Positions 1 to 7,864 of a stretch of 64,000 bases of DNA are shown here, piece after piece. The stretch is taken from NCBI RefSeq assembly GCF_001570565.1, contig NZ_BBXE01000019.1, positions 1-64,000 of the forward strand. Reading direction: 5' to 3'. A program made the translations under genes and the position numbers. The notes beneath the pieces were generated by a model. It was not told the origin of the DNA. It saw only the letters and a program-made list of their open reading frames with translations, and did not search any database. Source of the stretch: Herbidospora yilanensis (GTDB lineage Bacteria; Actinomycetota; Actinomycetes; Streptosporangiales; Streptosporangiaceae). Positions within the stretch are counted from its first letter, which is position 1; each line of letters begins with the position of its first letter.

Positions 1-71
1 ACTGGTCGGGCTTTCGTCATTTTCGGGCAGGTCCGCATCACCTGCGAAGACTTGCTAGGCTGGCATAGCCG

Positions 72-95
72 GGCCACCCTGACGAACGGGTGGCC
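72..95 (+). terminator. inverted repeat, possible terminator of an upstream gene
   Basis: GGCCACCC and GGGTGGCC form a perfect 8-bp inverted repeat with an 8-nt loop, followed by TTCGTCG with no U-run. It lies about 105 bp before the first gene. It may end transcription from a gene outside the window, since actinobacterial terminators often lack a U-tract, or it may be a leader structure. No convincing -35/-10 pair is visible in bases 1-200. Confidence 0.35.
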
Positions 96-200
96 TTCGT
101 CGCGTCAGAGGAATACGCGACCCTAACAGTGCCCATACCGCGCACCCGCCTCGCAGCCAGAGACGTAGATCCGTACGCGGTGGAGCAACAGAGGATCAAA

Positions 201-2807
201 GTGAACAGAGAAGACGGGCGTGACGGCGCGGGCCGTGGCGATGAGCGAAACGACCGACCGGCCGGTGGCCAGGACGGCGACGGGTATGGCCGCGGCGGTG
301 CCGGCGGCAGAGGTGGCCAGGTAGACGGCCCGAACGACCGGGGCAACCGCCCCTTCCGCGCGAACAGCCGCGGTGGCTACCGCGACCGCGACGAGGCTCG
401 CGGCGGCGGCTTCGGCGGCCGCTACGGAGTGCGCGACTCCCGCCCCCCGCGATCGTCCGGCGACCGCGACGACCGCCCCCAGCGTTCCTACGGCGACCGC
501 GACGACCGGCGGGGCTTCCAGAACCGCGACGACCGTCCCCAGCGCCCCTTCAGCGACCGCGGCGACCGTGGTGACCGTCCGCAGCGTTCTTTCGGTGACC
601 GTGGTGATCGTCCCCAGCGGTCTTTCAACGATCGTGGTGACCGTCCGCAGCGTTCTTTCGGCGATCGTGGTGACCGGCCTCAGCGGTCTTTCGGCGATCG
701 TGGTGACCGGCCTCAGCGGCCTTTCAACGATCGCGGTGATCGTCCCCAGCGTTCTTTCGGTGACCGTGGTGATCGTCCCCAGCGGCCTTTCAACGATCGT
801 GGTGACCGGCCTCAGCGGCCCTTCGGCGATCGCGGTGATCGCCCGCAGCGTTCTTTCGGCGATCGTGGTGACCGGCCTCAGCGGCCCTTCGGCGACCGGG
901 ACGACCGGCCCCAGCGCTCGTTCGGTGACCGTGGTGACCGCCCTCAGCGTCCCTTCCAGGACCGGGGCGACCGCCCGCAGAGGTCATACCAGGATCGCGG
1001 TGACCGGCCCCAGCGTTCCTTCGGTGATCGCGGCGACCGTCCGCAGCGGCCCTACCAGGACCGCGATGACCGTCGTGGCTTCCAGGACCGGGGAGACCGT
1101 CCGCAGCGTTCCTTCCAGGATCGCGGTGACCGGCCGCAGCGGTCCTACGGCGATCGTGACGACCGGCAGTCCCGGCCGTTCCAGAACCGGGACGACCGTC
1201 CCCAGCGCTCCTACGGAGACCGCGACGACCGGCCGCGTCGCTCGTTCGGCGACGACCGTCCGCAGAGGTCGTACCAGAATCGGGACGACCGGCCCCAGCG
1301 GTCGTTCCAGGACCGCGACGACCGGCGGGGCCCGCAGAGCCGTGATGAGCGGCCTGCTTACGGCGACCGGGATCGTTTCCGGGGTGGCGACCGTCCGCAG
1401 CGGTCGTTCCAGGATCGCGGTGACCGGCCCCAGCGGTCGTTCCAGGATCGCGGTGACCGGCCCCAGCGGTCGTTCCAGGATCGCGGTGACCGGCCCCAGC
1501 GGTCGTTCCAGGATCGCGGTGACCGGCCCCAGCGGCCCTTCCAGGACCGGGACCGCCGGCCTTCCGGTGACCGGGACGACGGGCCGCGCCGTGGCTTCGA
1601 GGACCGTGGTGACCGGCCGCAGCGGTCGTTCGGTGACGACCGTGGCGGCAGCCGTACCCGCTATGGGCGGGAGGAGGAGCCGCAGCGTGAGCGGGAGGTG
1701 CTGCCCGAGCTGGAGGCGGACATCACCGCGGACGAGCTCGACCGCGAGGCCCGTGGCGAGCTGAAGTCGCTGCCGGGCGACCTGGCCGAGCTGGTGGCCA
1801 AGCACCTGGTCGCGGCGACGCGTGCCCTGGCGGCGGAGGACGCCGAGAAGGCCTACGAGCACGCCAAGGTCGCGCGCCGGTTCGCCGGACGCATCGGCGT
1901 GGTCCGGGAGGCGGTGGGCATCGCCGCCTACCACGCGGGACAGTACGCCGAGGCGCTCAGCGACCTGCGGGCCGCCCGGCGGATGACCGGATCGGAGGCG
2001 TTCCTTCCGATCATGGCCGACTGCGAGCGGGGCATGGGACGGCCGGAGCGTGCGCTCGACCTGGTCAAGTCGAAGGAGGCCGAGAAGCTCGACCGGTCCG
2101 GCAAGATCGAACTGGCCATCGTCGAGTCGGGCGCCCGGCGCGACCTGGGCCAGCTCGACGCGGCGGTCGTGACCCTCCAGCGCCTGCCGGAGCTGCGCGA
2201 CCCGCAGCCCCGCGACTGGTCGGCCCGGCTGGCCTTCGCCTACGCCGACGCCCTCGCGGCGGCCGGCCACGTGAGCGCCGCCGCCGACTGGTTCGGCCGC
2301 GCCGCCTCCTTCGACGAGGACGGCGAGACCGACGCCGCCGAGCGCTACGCCGAACTCACCGGCGCGGTGATCGAGGACATCGAGGAGGACGAGGGCGACT
2401 TCGACGACGACTTCGCCTCGGACGATGACGACCTCGACGACGAGCCTGCGGAGAACGCCTCGAACGAGGACGACTCCGACGAGGAAGACTCTGACGAGGA
2501 CGAAGACGAGGACGACGACTTCGACGACGACTTCGATGACGACGACCTCGACGACGAGGACCTCGATGACGAGCCCGCAGAGAAGCGAGCCGCTGCCCCG
2601 GTGAAGGCCGAGGCCGACGAGCCCGCTGAGAAGCGAACCGCCGCATCGGCGAATGCGGAGGCCGACAAGCCTGCTGAGAAGCGAGCCGCTGCCCCGGCCA
2701 AGGCCGAGGCGGACAAGCCCGCCGAGGAGGCCGGGTTCGGTCCGGCGTTCATCGAACCCGACTACGGCGACGTCCTCGACGGACCGGCGGACAAGCCGGA
2801 GGCCTGA
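201..2807 (+). CDS. DRPQR-repeat disordered protein with TPR-like domain and acidic tail
   Basis: About 868 aa. The GTG at 201 is chosen because GAGG lies 7 nt upstream; the frame stays open back to 90. Residues ~1-90 are Gly/Arg/Asp-rich. Residues ~90-480 hold about 28 copies of DRPQR in an ~11-residue unit (D-R-G-D-R-P-Q-R-S/P-F/Y-G/N/Q). Residues ~500-720 are helical and Ala/Leu-rich like degenerate TPR repeats, ~723-792 are nearly all Asp/Glu, and the end has three copies of a PAEKRAAA-type repeat. No catalytic motif or signal peptide is seen. The separate basic/acidic blocks resemble RNA-binding or condensate-forming proteins, which is inference. It converges tail to tail with the next gene with no gap. 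Function unknown. Confidence 0.85.
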   Translation: MNREDGRDGAGRGDERNDRPAGGQDGDGYGRGGAGGRGGQVDGPNDRGNRPFRANSRGGYRDRDEARGGGFGGRYGVRDSRPPRSSGDRDDRPQRSYGDRDDRRGFQNRDDRPQRPFSDRGDRGDRPQRSFGDRGDRPQRSFNDRGDRPQRSFGDRGDRPQRSFGDRGDRPQRPFNDRGDRPQRSFGDRGDRPQRPFNDRGDRPQRPFGDRGDRPQRSFGDRGDRPQRPFGDRDDRPQRSFGDRGDRPQRPFQDRGDRPQRSYQDRGDRPQRSFGDRGDRPQRPYQDRDDRRGFQDRGDRPQRSFQDRGDRPQRSYGDRDDRQSRPFQNRDDRPQRSYGDRDDRPRRSFGDDRPQRSYQNRDDRPQRSFQDRDDRRGPQSRDERPAYGDRDRFRGGDRPQRSFQDRGDRPQRSFQDRGDRPQRSFQDRGDRPQRSFQDRGDRPQRPFQDRDRRPSGDRDDGPRRGFEDRGDRPQRSFGDDRGGSRTRYGREEEPQREREVLPELEADITADELDREARGELKSLPGDLAELVAKHLVAATRALAAEDAEKAYEHAKVARRFAGRIGVVREAVGIAAYHAGQYAEALSDLRAARRMTGSEAFLPIMADCERGMGRPERALDLVKSKEAEKLDRSGKIELAIVESGARRDLGQLDAAVVTLQRLPELRDPQPRDWSARLAFAYADALAAAGHVSAAADWFGRAASFDEDGETDAAERYAELTGAVIEDIEEDEGDFDDDFASDDDDLDDEPAENASNEDDSDEEDSDEDEDEDDDFDDDFDDDDLDDEDLDDEPAEKRAAAPVKAEADEPAEKRTAASANAEADKPAEKRAAAPAKAEADKPAEEAGFGPAFIEPDYGDVLDGPADKPEA
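472..1640 (+). repeat. 33-nt coding tandem repeats (DRPQR units)
   Basis: In-frame tandem repeats of about 33 nt inside the disordered-region gene. Most copies differ at third positions, but four are identical and adjacent at 1398-1430, 1431-1463, 1464-1496 and 1497-1529, suggesting recent expansion. Because the unit is a multiple of three and lacks stops, long spurious frames are open on both strands here. Confidence 0.9.
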
Positions 2808-3734
2808 TCAAGTCTCCGGGCGGTCGAGCCAGTGCATGATCCCCGCCAGGTTCGGCTCGGTGCCGCTGAGCATCTCGATGTGCTCAGCGGCTTCGTCGCC
2901 GGGCGCGGGCCGGGCGTAGCGGTCACGGGTGCGCTGGTCGACCATCGCCACGGCGTGGTCGAGGTCGAGTTGCTCGCCCTTGGCCTGCTTGGCCAGATCG
3001 ACCCAGATCAGTAGTTCCTCGGCGGATCGCTCCAGAATCGAGCCGACCTCGTCGACCGGGCCGTAGTGGCTGAACAGCAGCCGCTGCGGCCCGAGCGCCT
3101 CGAAGAGGGCGATCGACGCCAACGCGGTCTCGAGGTCGAAATCCGGCGGAGGCGTGGACGGCCGGACGTCCCCGGTGTCCGGGATGTACACCCCGGCGGC
3201 GTCGCCGACGTACAGATCGCCCGTCAGCGAGTCGACCAGCCCGACGTGGTGCTTGGCGTGTCCGGGCGAGTAATGGCTGGTCAGCCGCCTGCCGTTGCCC
3301 AGATCGATGGCCCCGGTGTCGCCCAGTGCGCGGATCCGGGCCGCGTCGGTCGGCTTCAGCATCCCGAAGAGGGTGTCGAGCCGGTCACCCCAGACCATCC
3401 GGGCGCTGGACATGAGCCGGGACGGATCGGCCAGGTGCCGGGCCCCTTTCTCGTGTACGACGATCTCCGCCGCCGGGAACATCGCCGAAATGTCGCCCAC
3501 TCCGCCCGCGTGGTCGAGATGGATGTGCGTCACGACGACCGTCGCGAGATCGCCGGCGCCGACACCCAATGAGGCCAGCGCGTCGCGCACGACCGGCGCC
3601 GAGGTCGACGTGCCCGTCTCCACCAGGCATGGTCGGTCACCGAGGATCAGATATCCGGCGGTGATTCCGGCATATCCGGCCAGCCTCGTGTCGATTTCGT
3701 ACACGTCTCCGCCGAGCGGGGTCACGTTTTCCAC
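2808..3734 (-). CDS. metallo-beta-lactamase fold hydrolase
   Basis: 308 aa, GTG start with GAGGTGA just upstream on the minus strand. It has the zinc motif HIHLDH at about residues 70-75, further likely metal ligands in SPGHAKHH and GDAAG, and a late SHYGP histidine. These are the glyoxalase II-like/MBL superfamily ligands. The C-terminal ~90 residues are helical, as in larger MBL hydrolases. The substrate cannot be told from sequence. It is divergent from the SSB-like gene, with about 100 bp between the starts. Confidence 0.85.
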   Translation of the reverse strand: MENVTPLGGDVYEIDTRLAGYAGITAGYLILGDRPCLVETGTSTSAPVVRDALASLGVGAGDLATVVVTHIHLDHAGGVGDISAMFPAAEIVVHEKGARHLADPSRLMSSARMVWGDRLDTLFGMLKPTDAARIRALGDTGAIDLGNGRRLTSHYSPGHAKHHVGLVDSLTGDLYVGDAAGVYIPDTGDVRPSTPPPDFDLETALASIALFEALGPQRLLFSHYGPVDEVGSILERSAEELLIWVDLAKQAKGEQLDLDHAVAMVDQRTRDRYARPAPGDEAAEHIEMLSGTEPNLAGIMHWLDRPET

Positions 3735-3834
3735 AGCTCACCTCAGAGCGAGAACGGGTTCTCACAGAACGGCACTCGAATGGCCGGTGCAGCAGCATAG
3801 TCACCGACAGTGGTTCCCGAGAGAAGGGGATCAC

Positions 3835-4203
3835 ATGTCTGTTGATCAAGTGGTGAGCGTCCCTGCCCACCACAACGAGGTCATTCTGGTCGGCCGTCTG
3901 TCCAAGGCGCCGGAGTCCCGCCTGCTGCCCAGCGGCGCCCAGTTGATCCAGTGGCGGCTGGCCGTCCGGCGGCCCATGCCCGACCATCAGAAGGGCCGGG
4001 CCGACGCCATCGAGTGCGTGACCTACGACCCCGTCGTCCGCGCGTCCCTGACGGGGCTGACCGTCGACGACGTGGTCGAGGTCCAGGGGGCGCTCCGCCG
4101 CCGCTGGTGGCGGGGCGGCAGCGCCTTCGAGGTCGAGGCCCGCTCCGTGCGGCTGGCCCATCGTGCGAACGCGGGCGATCCGCCCCCCGAGGGGTTGCCG
4201 TGA
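3835..4203 (+). CDS. short SSB-like OB-fold protein
   Basis: 122 aa, ATG preceded by GAGAAGGGGA. Residues ~12-110 match the single-stranded-DNA-binding OB-fold pattern: NEVILVGRLSKAPE for strand 1, then QWRLAVRRP and a closing VEVQGALRRRWW. Canonical SSB has a Gly-rich linker and an acidic DDDxPF tail that recruits repair proteins. This protein ends EGLP and has neither, so it is probably an accessory paralogue rather than the replicative SSB. It converges on the DUF1015 gene, with 5 bp between the ends. Confidence 0.8.
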   Translation: MSVDQVVSVPAHHNEVILVGRLSKAPESRLLPSGAQLIQWRLAVRRPMPDHQKGRADAIECVTYDPVVRASLTGLTVDDVVEVQGALRRRWWRGGSAFEVEARSVRLAHRANAGDPPPEGLP

Positions 4204-4208
4204 CGTGG

Positions 4209-5444
4209 TCAGCCGGTGGCGAAGGTCCTCAGGACCAGGCCGGTGGCGGGTTTCGGGCTGAACGAGGTCGACTTTCTGGGCACTCGTTCGCCCTCTTCGG
4301 CCACGGCGAAGACGTCGGCCGCGTCGAGCGGGCGCATCAGGACCGCGGTGCCGTCTGACTGCCGGGCCTGGCGGGCGGCGGCGGTGTGGTCGTGGTGCAC
4401 GATCTGGACGTTCTGCTCGTCGTCCTCGATGCCCCAGACCTTGGGGAGCAGGAACTCGTTCAGGACGGCGGTGTCGAGGGAGCGCCAGCGGGCCGAGTGG
4501 TCTTTCGGCATGGCCAGGTTCAGTTGGAGGGGATCGGGGTTGGTCAGGAGGTGGGCCGCTTGACCGGCGGTGATGACGTAGGCGGGGGATTCCGCGGCGG
4601 CCAGGGCGGCGAGGGCCTCGTCCAGGTGGGGGTGGTCGGTGACCTGCCAGGCGCCCTTGGCGCGGGCGACCGCTTCGCTGAGGGGGAGGCCGGGGACGAC
4701 GCGGTGGATCGCCTTCAGATCCGGTGGGTACGCCGTCGAGTCGACCAGGTAGGCGAGGCCGCCGTCCCAGGGGCCGGGTTCGTCGTGTTCGGCCCGGAGT
4801 TCGCGGTAGGTGGCGTAGCGGTGGTGGCCGTCGGCGATCATGGCGCGGTGGCCGGCCAGGTCGTCGGCGATCTTGCCGAGGGCGACGGGGTCGGTGATCG
4901 CCCACAGGCGGTGCCGGGTGTGCTCGCTCAGGTTGACGTCCACCAGAGGGGTTCTCGTGGCGGCCGTCTCCTCGACGAGGGCGGTGGCGGGGCCGCCGCC
5001 GATGTAGAGGAGGAAGATGGGTTCGAGGTTGGCCTCGGTGGTGCGCATGAGCGCCAGGCGGTCGGCCACCGGGCCGGGCATGACGTTCTCGTGCGGGAGG
5101 ACGGCGTCGGAGCCGACCCCCACGGCGCCGATCAGGCCGCGCTGGACGAATGCGGGGCCGCTCTGTTCGTACACGTAGAGAGCGGGTTCCTCGTCGGCGG
5201 CCAGGATCCCCTCGCTGAGCCACGCGGCCAGGGTGTCGCGGGCCTCGGCGTAGTGGCCGGGGCCGGGAAGGATCAGGCGGACCACGTTGTTCGGATGGGC
5301 GTCAGCCAGCCGCCGGGCCTCGGCGGGGGAGATGAGGTCGTAGGGCGGCGACGTCACGGCGCTCAGATCGTCGGCCGTGTATCGCACGCCGCGGAACGGG
5401 CGCAGCACCAGTCCCGCCCGTTCAGATCTCTCCATATCGGGCAT
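4209..5444 (-). CDS. DUF1015 family protein
   Basis: About 411 aa from the ATG at 5444; a second in-frame ATG at 5435 gives 408 aa, and neither has a clear Shine-Dalgarno. It matches the conserved DUF1015 family of ~400 aa, with N-terminal LRPFRGVRY and SPPYDLISP, central LPHENVMPGP and IADGHHRYATY, and C-terminal VWGIEDDEQNVQIVHHD. The GHHRYAT motif is the family hallmark. Members sit near serine or central metabolism genes in many bacteria, but no reaction is firmly established. Divergent from the TPR gene. Confidence 0.8.
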   Translation of the reverse strand: MPDMERSERAGLVLRPFRGVRYTADDLSAVTSPPYDLISPAEARRLADAHPNNVVRLILPGPGHYAEARDTLAAWLSEGILAADEEPALYVYEQSGPAFVQRGLIGAVGVGSDAVLPHENVMPGPVADRLALMRTTEANLEPIFLLYIGGGPATALVEETAATRTPLVDVNLSEHTRHRLWAITDPVALGKIADDLAGHRAMIADGHHRYATYRELRAEHDEPGPWDGGLAYLVDSTAYPPDLKAIHRVVPGLPLSEAVARAKGAWQVTDHPHLDEALAALAAAESPAYVITAGQAAHLLTNPDPLQLNLAMPKDHSARWRSLDTAVLNEFLLPKVWGIEDDEQNVQIVHHDHTAAARQARQSDGTAVLMRPLDAADVFAVAEEGERVPRKSTSFSPKPATGLVLRTFATG

Positions 5445-5519
5445 GCTGCCATAAAGGCCCGGACTCCCCACTGCCGCGGTGCCCGGTTGGAACCGAAATC
5501 GGAAGCAGGAGGCCATTGC

Positions 5520-5942
5520 GTGACACGGCATGATCAGAATGGAGTGGGCGATACGTCCGGCAGCCCGTCGGGCGACGTATACGAGTGGTACCAGCGCGGC
5601 ATGAAGCTCCTCCAGGAGGGCAGCCCCGCTGCCGCCGCGGCGCTCCTGGAGCGTGCGGCCGACGCCGAACCCGATTCCCGGAGCATTCGCGAGGGCCTGG
5701 CCCGCGCCCAGTTCAACTCGCGCCGATACGAGGATGCGGCCACCAGCTTCCGCTGGATCGTGGACGCGAACCCGGCCGAAGACTACGCCTACTACGGTCT
5801 CGGTATGGCACTTTGGCGAACCGGCGACATCGAAGGCGCCCAGGAACCCCTGGCCGTCGCTGTCGCGATGCGTCCCGACGAACGACACTACGTCTCGGCC
5901 CTCACCCAGATCCGGGCGACCCTGCGCGCGAGGCGCGCGTGA
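5520..5942 (+). CDS. small TPR protein (Rv1691-like)
   Basis: 140 aa. The GTG at 5520 is fixed by AGGAGG at 5507-5512, 7 nt upstream. Residues ~20-125 form about three tetratricopeptide repeats (YEWYQRGMKLLQEG, IREGLARAQFNSRRYEDA, YAYYGLGMALWRTGDIEGA). It overlaps the next gene by four bases. The TPR-HAD-...-tlyA-nadK-recN order matches M. tuberculosis Rv1691 onward, so this is the Rv1691 counterpart. TPRs mediate protein-protein contact; the partner is unknown. Confidence 0.85.
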   Translation: MTRHDQNGVGDTSGSPSGDVYEWYQRGMKLLQEGSPAAAAALLERAADAEPDSRSIREGLARAQFNSRRYEDAATSFRWIVDANPAEDYAYYGLGMALWRTGDIEGAQEPLAVAVAMRPDERHYVSALTQIRATLRARRA

Positions 5943-6928
5943 ACCACCTGCTCGACGCGTACGACACCCTGCTCCTCGACCTCGACGGTGTGGTCTACCT
6001 GGGACGGCACGCCGTCCCCGGCGCACCCGAGGCGCTGGCCCTCGCCCGGGAGCAGGGCGTACGCCTGGCCTACGTCACGAACAACGCCTCCCGGACCCCG
6101 GCGGCCATCGCCGAACACCTCACCCACCTGGGGGTGCCCGCGTCCCCCGACGACGTGGTGACCTCCGCCCAGGCCGCCGCCCGGCTGGTGGCCGAACACG
6201 TGCCCGCGGGGTCCGCCGTGCTCGTCGTCGGCGGGATGGGGTTGCGGTCGGCCCTGCGCGCCCACGGGCTGCGGCCGGTGACGACCGCGCTGGAAGGTCC
6301 GGCGGCGGTCGTCCAGGGAATCTGGGACGGGCTCTCCTACGGGCTGCTCAGCGAGGGGACGCTGGCGGTGCGGGGCGGGGCCTGGTTCGTGGGGGCCAAC
6401 CACGACAGCACGATGCCGACCGACCGGGGCGAACTGCCCGGGAACGGGTCGATGCTCAAGGTGATCGCGAACGCCACGGGGGTGAGCCCGGTGGTGGCGG
6501 GCAAGCCGGAGCCGCCGCTGCACCGGGAGTCGATGATCCGCACCGAGGCGCAGCGGCCGCTGATCGTGGGCGATCGCCTCGACACCGACATCGAAGGCGC
6601 CAACCGGGCCGGGGTCGACAGCCTGCTGGTGCTGACCGGGGTGGCCACGCCGCTCGACCTGCTGACGGCCGAGCCGGTCCACCGGCCCACCCACGTGTCG
6701 GCGGATCTGTCCGGGCTGCACCAGCCCGCCGCTTCGGCGCGCTCCACTCACGACGGGTGGGAGTGCGGTGGCTGGACGGCCTCCTGGGAGGGCGGGCGGC
6801 TGCGGCTGACCGGGAGCGGGGAGTCGATCGACGCCCTGCGGGCGGCTTGTGCCGCCACGTGGGCCGGTGTGGGAGACGGGCGAGCGGAGGAGGATGCCGT
6901 CAAGCCGGCGCTCCGGGCGTTCGGCTAG
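5939..6928 (+). CDS. HAD-IIA hydrolase, likely glycerol-3-phosphate phosphatase
   Basis: 329 aa, GTG overlapping the TPR stop. HAD motifs: I, LLLDLDGVVY with D14 and D16; II, VTNNASR at ~46-52; III Lys in VVAGKPEPP; IV, IVGDRLDTDIEGA. The cap between motifs II and III places it in the NagD/HAD-IIA group. The syntenic Rv1692 of M. tuberculosis is a glycerol-3-phosphate phosphatase recycling phospholipid head groups, so that activity is the best guess. The C-terminal ~60 residues form a small extra domain, also present in Rv1692-type proteins. Confidence 0.85.
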   Translation: MNHLLDAYDTLLLDLDGVVYLGRHAVPGAPEALALAREQGVRLAYVTNNASRTPAAIAEHLTHLGVPASPDDVVTSAQAAARLVAEHVPAGSAVLVVGGMGLRSALRAHGLRPVTTALEGPAAVVQGIWDGLSYGLLSEGTLAVRGGAWFVGANHDSTMPTDRGELPGNGSMLKVIANATGVSPVVAGKPEPPLHRESMIRTEAQRPLIVGDRLDTDIEGANRAGVDSLLVLTGVATPLDLLTAEPVHRPTHVSADLSGLHQPAASARSTHDGWECGGWTASWEGGRLRLTGSGESIDALRAACAATWAGVGDGRAEEDAVKPALRAFG

Positions 6929-7395
6929 AGCTCCGGTCGTGCCCGGGAAACGGCTTGCATCCCGGCTGAGGGCGTGGGCGACTCTTACGGCGGGTCGTCG
7001 ATCCGGCGGCCGAGTTCTCGGTTCATGACGCTTCGCGGCGCTGGACGTGTCGCCGCGTCTTTTCGAGGTTCGGAATGGCGGCCGTATTGGAGGGGGCGCT
7101 CGGGCCGGGATTCGGTTCACGACACATCGAGTTCGCGCGGCGGCCACACGTGGCTGCCGTGCGGCTGGCCGCTTACCCGTCTCTGAACTTCAAACCTCTG
7201 CTCAGAATGTGTGGGCGGAAGTGAATGGAAGCGGCTTTCGCGGGCTTGATGGGCCGGGGATTCGAGTGCCTTGTCGCGGGGGCGGCGGGGCTGAAGGCGG
7301 CGAAGGAGCGGCGTGGACGGGGCCGCGCGGGTTCGGCCACCAGATCTGTCTTGGCGTCGCGTCGTCGGTTCCGCGGCGGAGGGAATGCGGGGGGT
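6929..7395. other. intergenic, no gene recognised
   Basis: A 467-bp stretch between the HAD gene (+) and the 3' end of the SCP2 gene (-). No frame shows a convincing ribosome site or family motif, and the open frames here are antisense extensions of the SCP2 gene. No strong terminator hairpin with a T-run is visible. Its unusual length for this compact region may mark the edge of the segment inserted into the conserved TPR-HAD-tlyA order. Confidence 0.5.
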
Positions 7396-7743
7396 TCAGA
7401 GAAGGCGGCGGAGGCGGAGGAGGTCGCCGAGGCTCGCGTCGATTTTGACCCTGCCGCCGAAAAGGGCCCTGGCCATGTCGAGTTCGCCGTTGACGAGGGC
7501 GATGAGGTCTTCGCTGCCCAACGTGAGTTTCACTTCTGCGGGGCGGCCGTCGGTCGGGGGGTTCTCGGTGAAGGGGTCGAGGCCTTCGCGGTGAATGCGG
7601 CCGTAGAAGGTGACGTTCAGGTCGGAGATGCGGCATTGGAGCCGGCGCTCGACGACATGTTTGGCACGGTCCTCGTCGCTGATCTCGTGGAACTGCTCGC
7701 CCAATTTGTCCAATGCGGCACGGCATTCTTCGATCGTCGCCAT
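7396..7743 (-). CDS. SCP2 sterol-carrier domain protein
   Basis: 115 aa, ATG preceded by AAGGGGGAT on the minus strand. The whole protein looks like one SCP2/sterol-binding domain: CRISDLNVTFYGRI, then a hydrophobic LTLGSEDLIALVNGELD helix and the C-terminal ARALFGGRVKIDASLGDLL signature. The family binds lipids or CoA esters and has no catalytic residues of its own. It is divergent from the phasin-like gene, sharing a 121-bp promoter region with two inverted repeats, so the two may be co-controlled. Confidence 0.8.
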   Translation of the reverse strand: MATIEECRAALDKLGEQFHEISDEDRAKHVVERRLQCRISDLNVTFYGRIHREGLDPFTENPPTDGRPAEVKLTLGSEDLIALVNGELDMARALFGGRVKIDASLGDLLRLRRLL

Positions 7744-7782
7744 GCGTCATCCCCCTTAAGCCAGGACCGGTCAAATGCCCAT

Positions 7783-7849
7783 CTACCAACGGACGGTAGC
7801 GTTCAACCTGAGTACTACGCGAAATCTGACACGTGGGGGCGTGTCAGAT
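7783..7849. promoter_or_regulatory. two inverted repeats in the SCP2/phasin-like divergent promoter
   Basis: CTACC-N7-GGTAG at 7783-7799 and a perfect 10-bp repeat ATCTGACACG-TGGGGG-CGTGTCAGAT at 7824-7849. The second ends 3 nt before the Shine-Dalgarno of the phasin-like gene (AAGGGGG, 7853-7859). It may be an operator or a 5'-UTR hairpin blocking ribosome entry. A single half-site, ATCTGACAC, recurs at 9487-9495 just before the small gene at 9508, which favours a protein binding site. Confidence 0.6.
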
Positions 7850-7864
7850 GACAAGGGGGTTCGC

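Noticed and set aside
1398-1529. Regular identical repeats resembling a CRISPR array
   Set aside because: There are no unique spacers. The copies are directly adjacent and in frame with the coding repeat.
373-2270. Long alternative frames on both strands through the DRPQR repeat
   Set aside because: The 33-nt repeat has no stops in several frames. The 201-2807 frame alone has a ribosome site and a coherent TPR-like continuation beyond the repeats.
7225-7851. 208-codon plus frame over the SCP2 gene
   Set aside because: It is antisense to SCP2 and runs through the divergent promoter; no ribosome site or family match.
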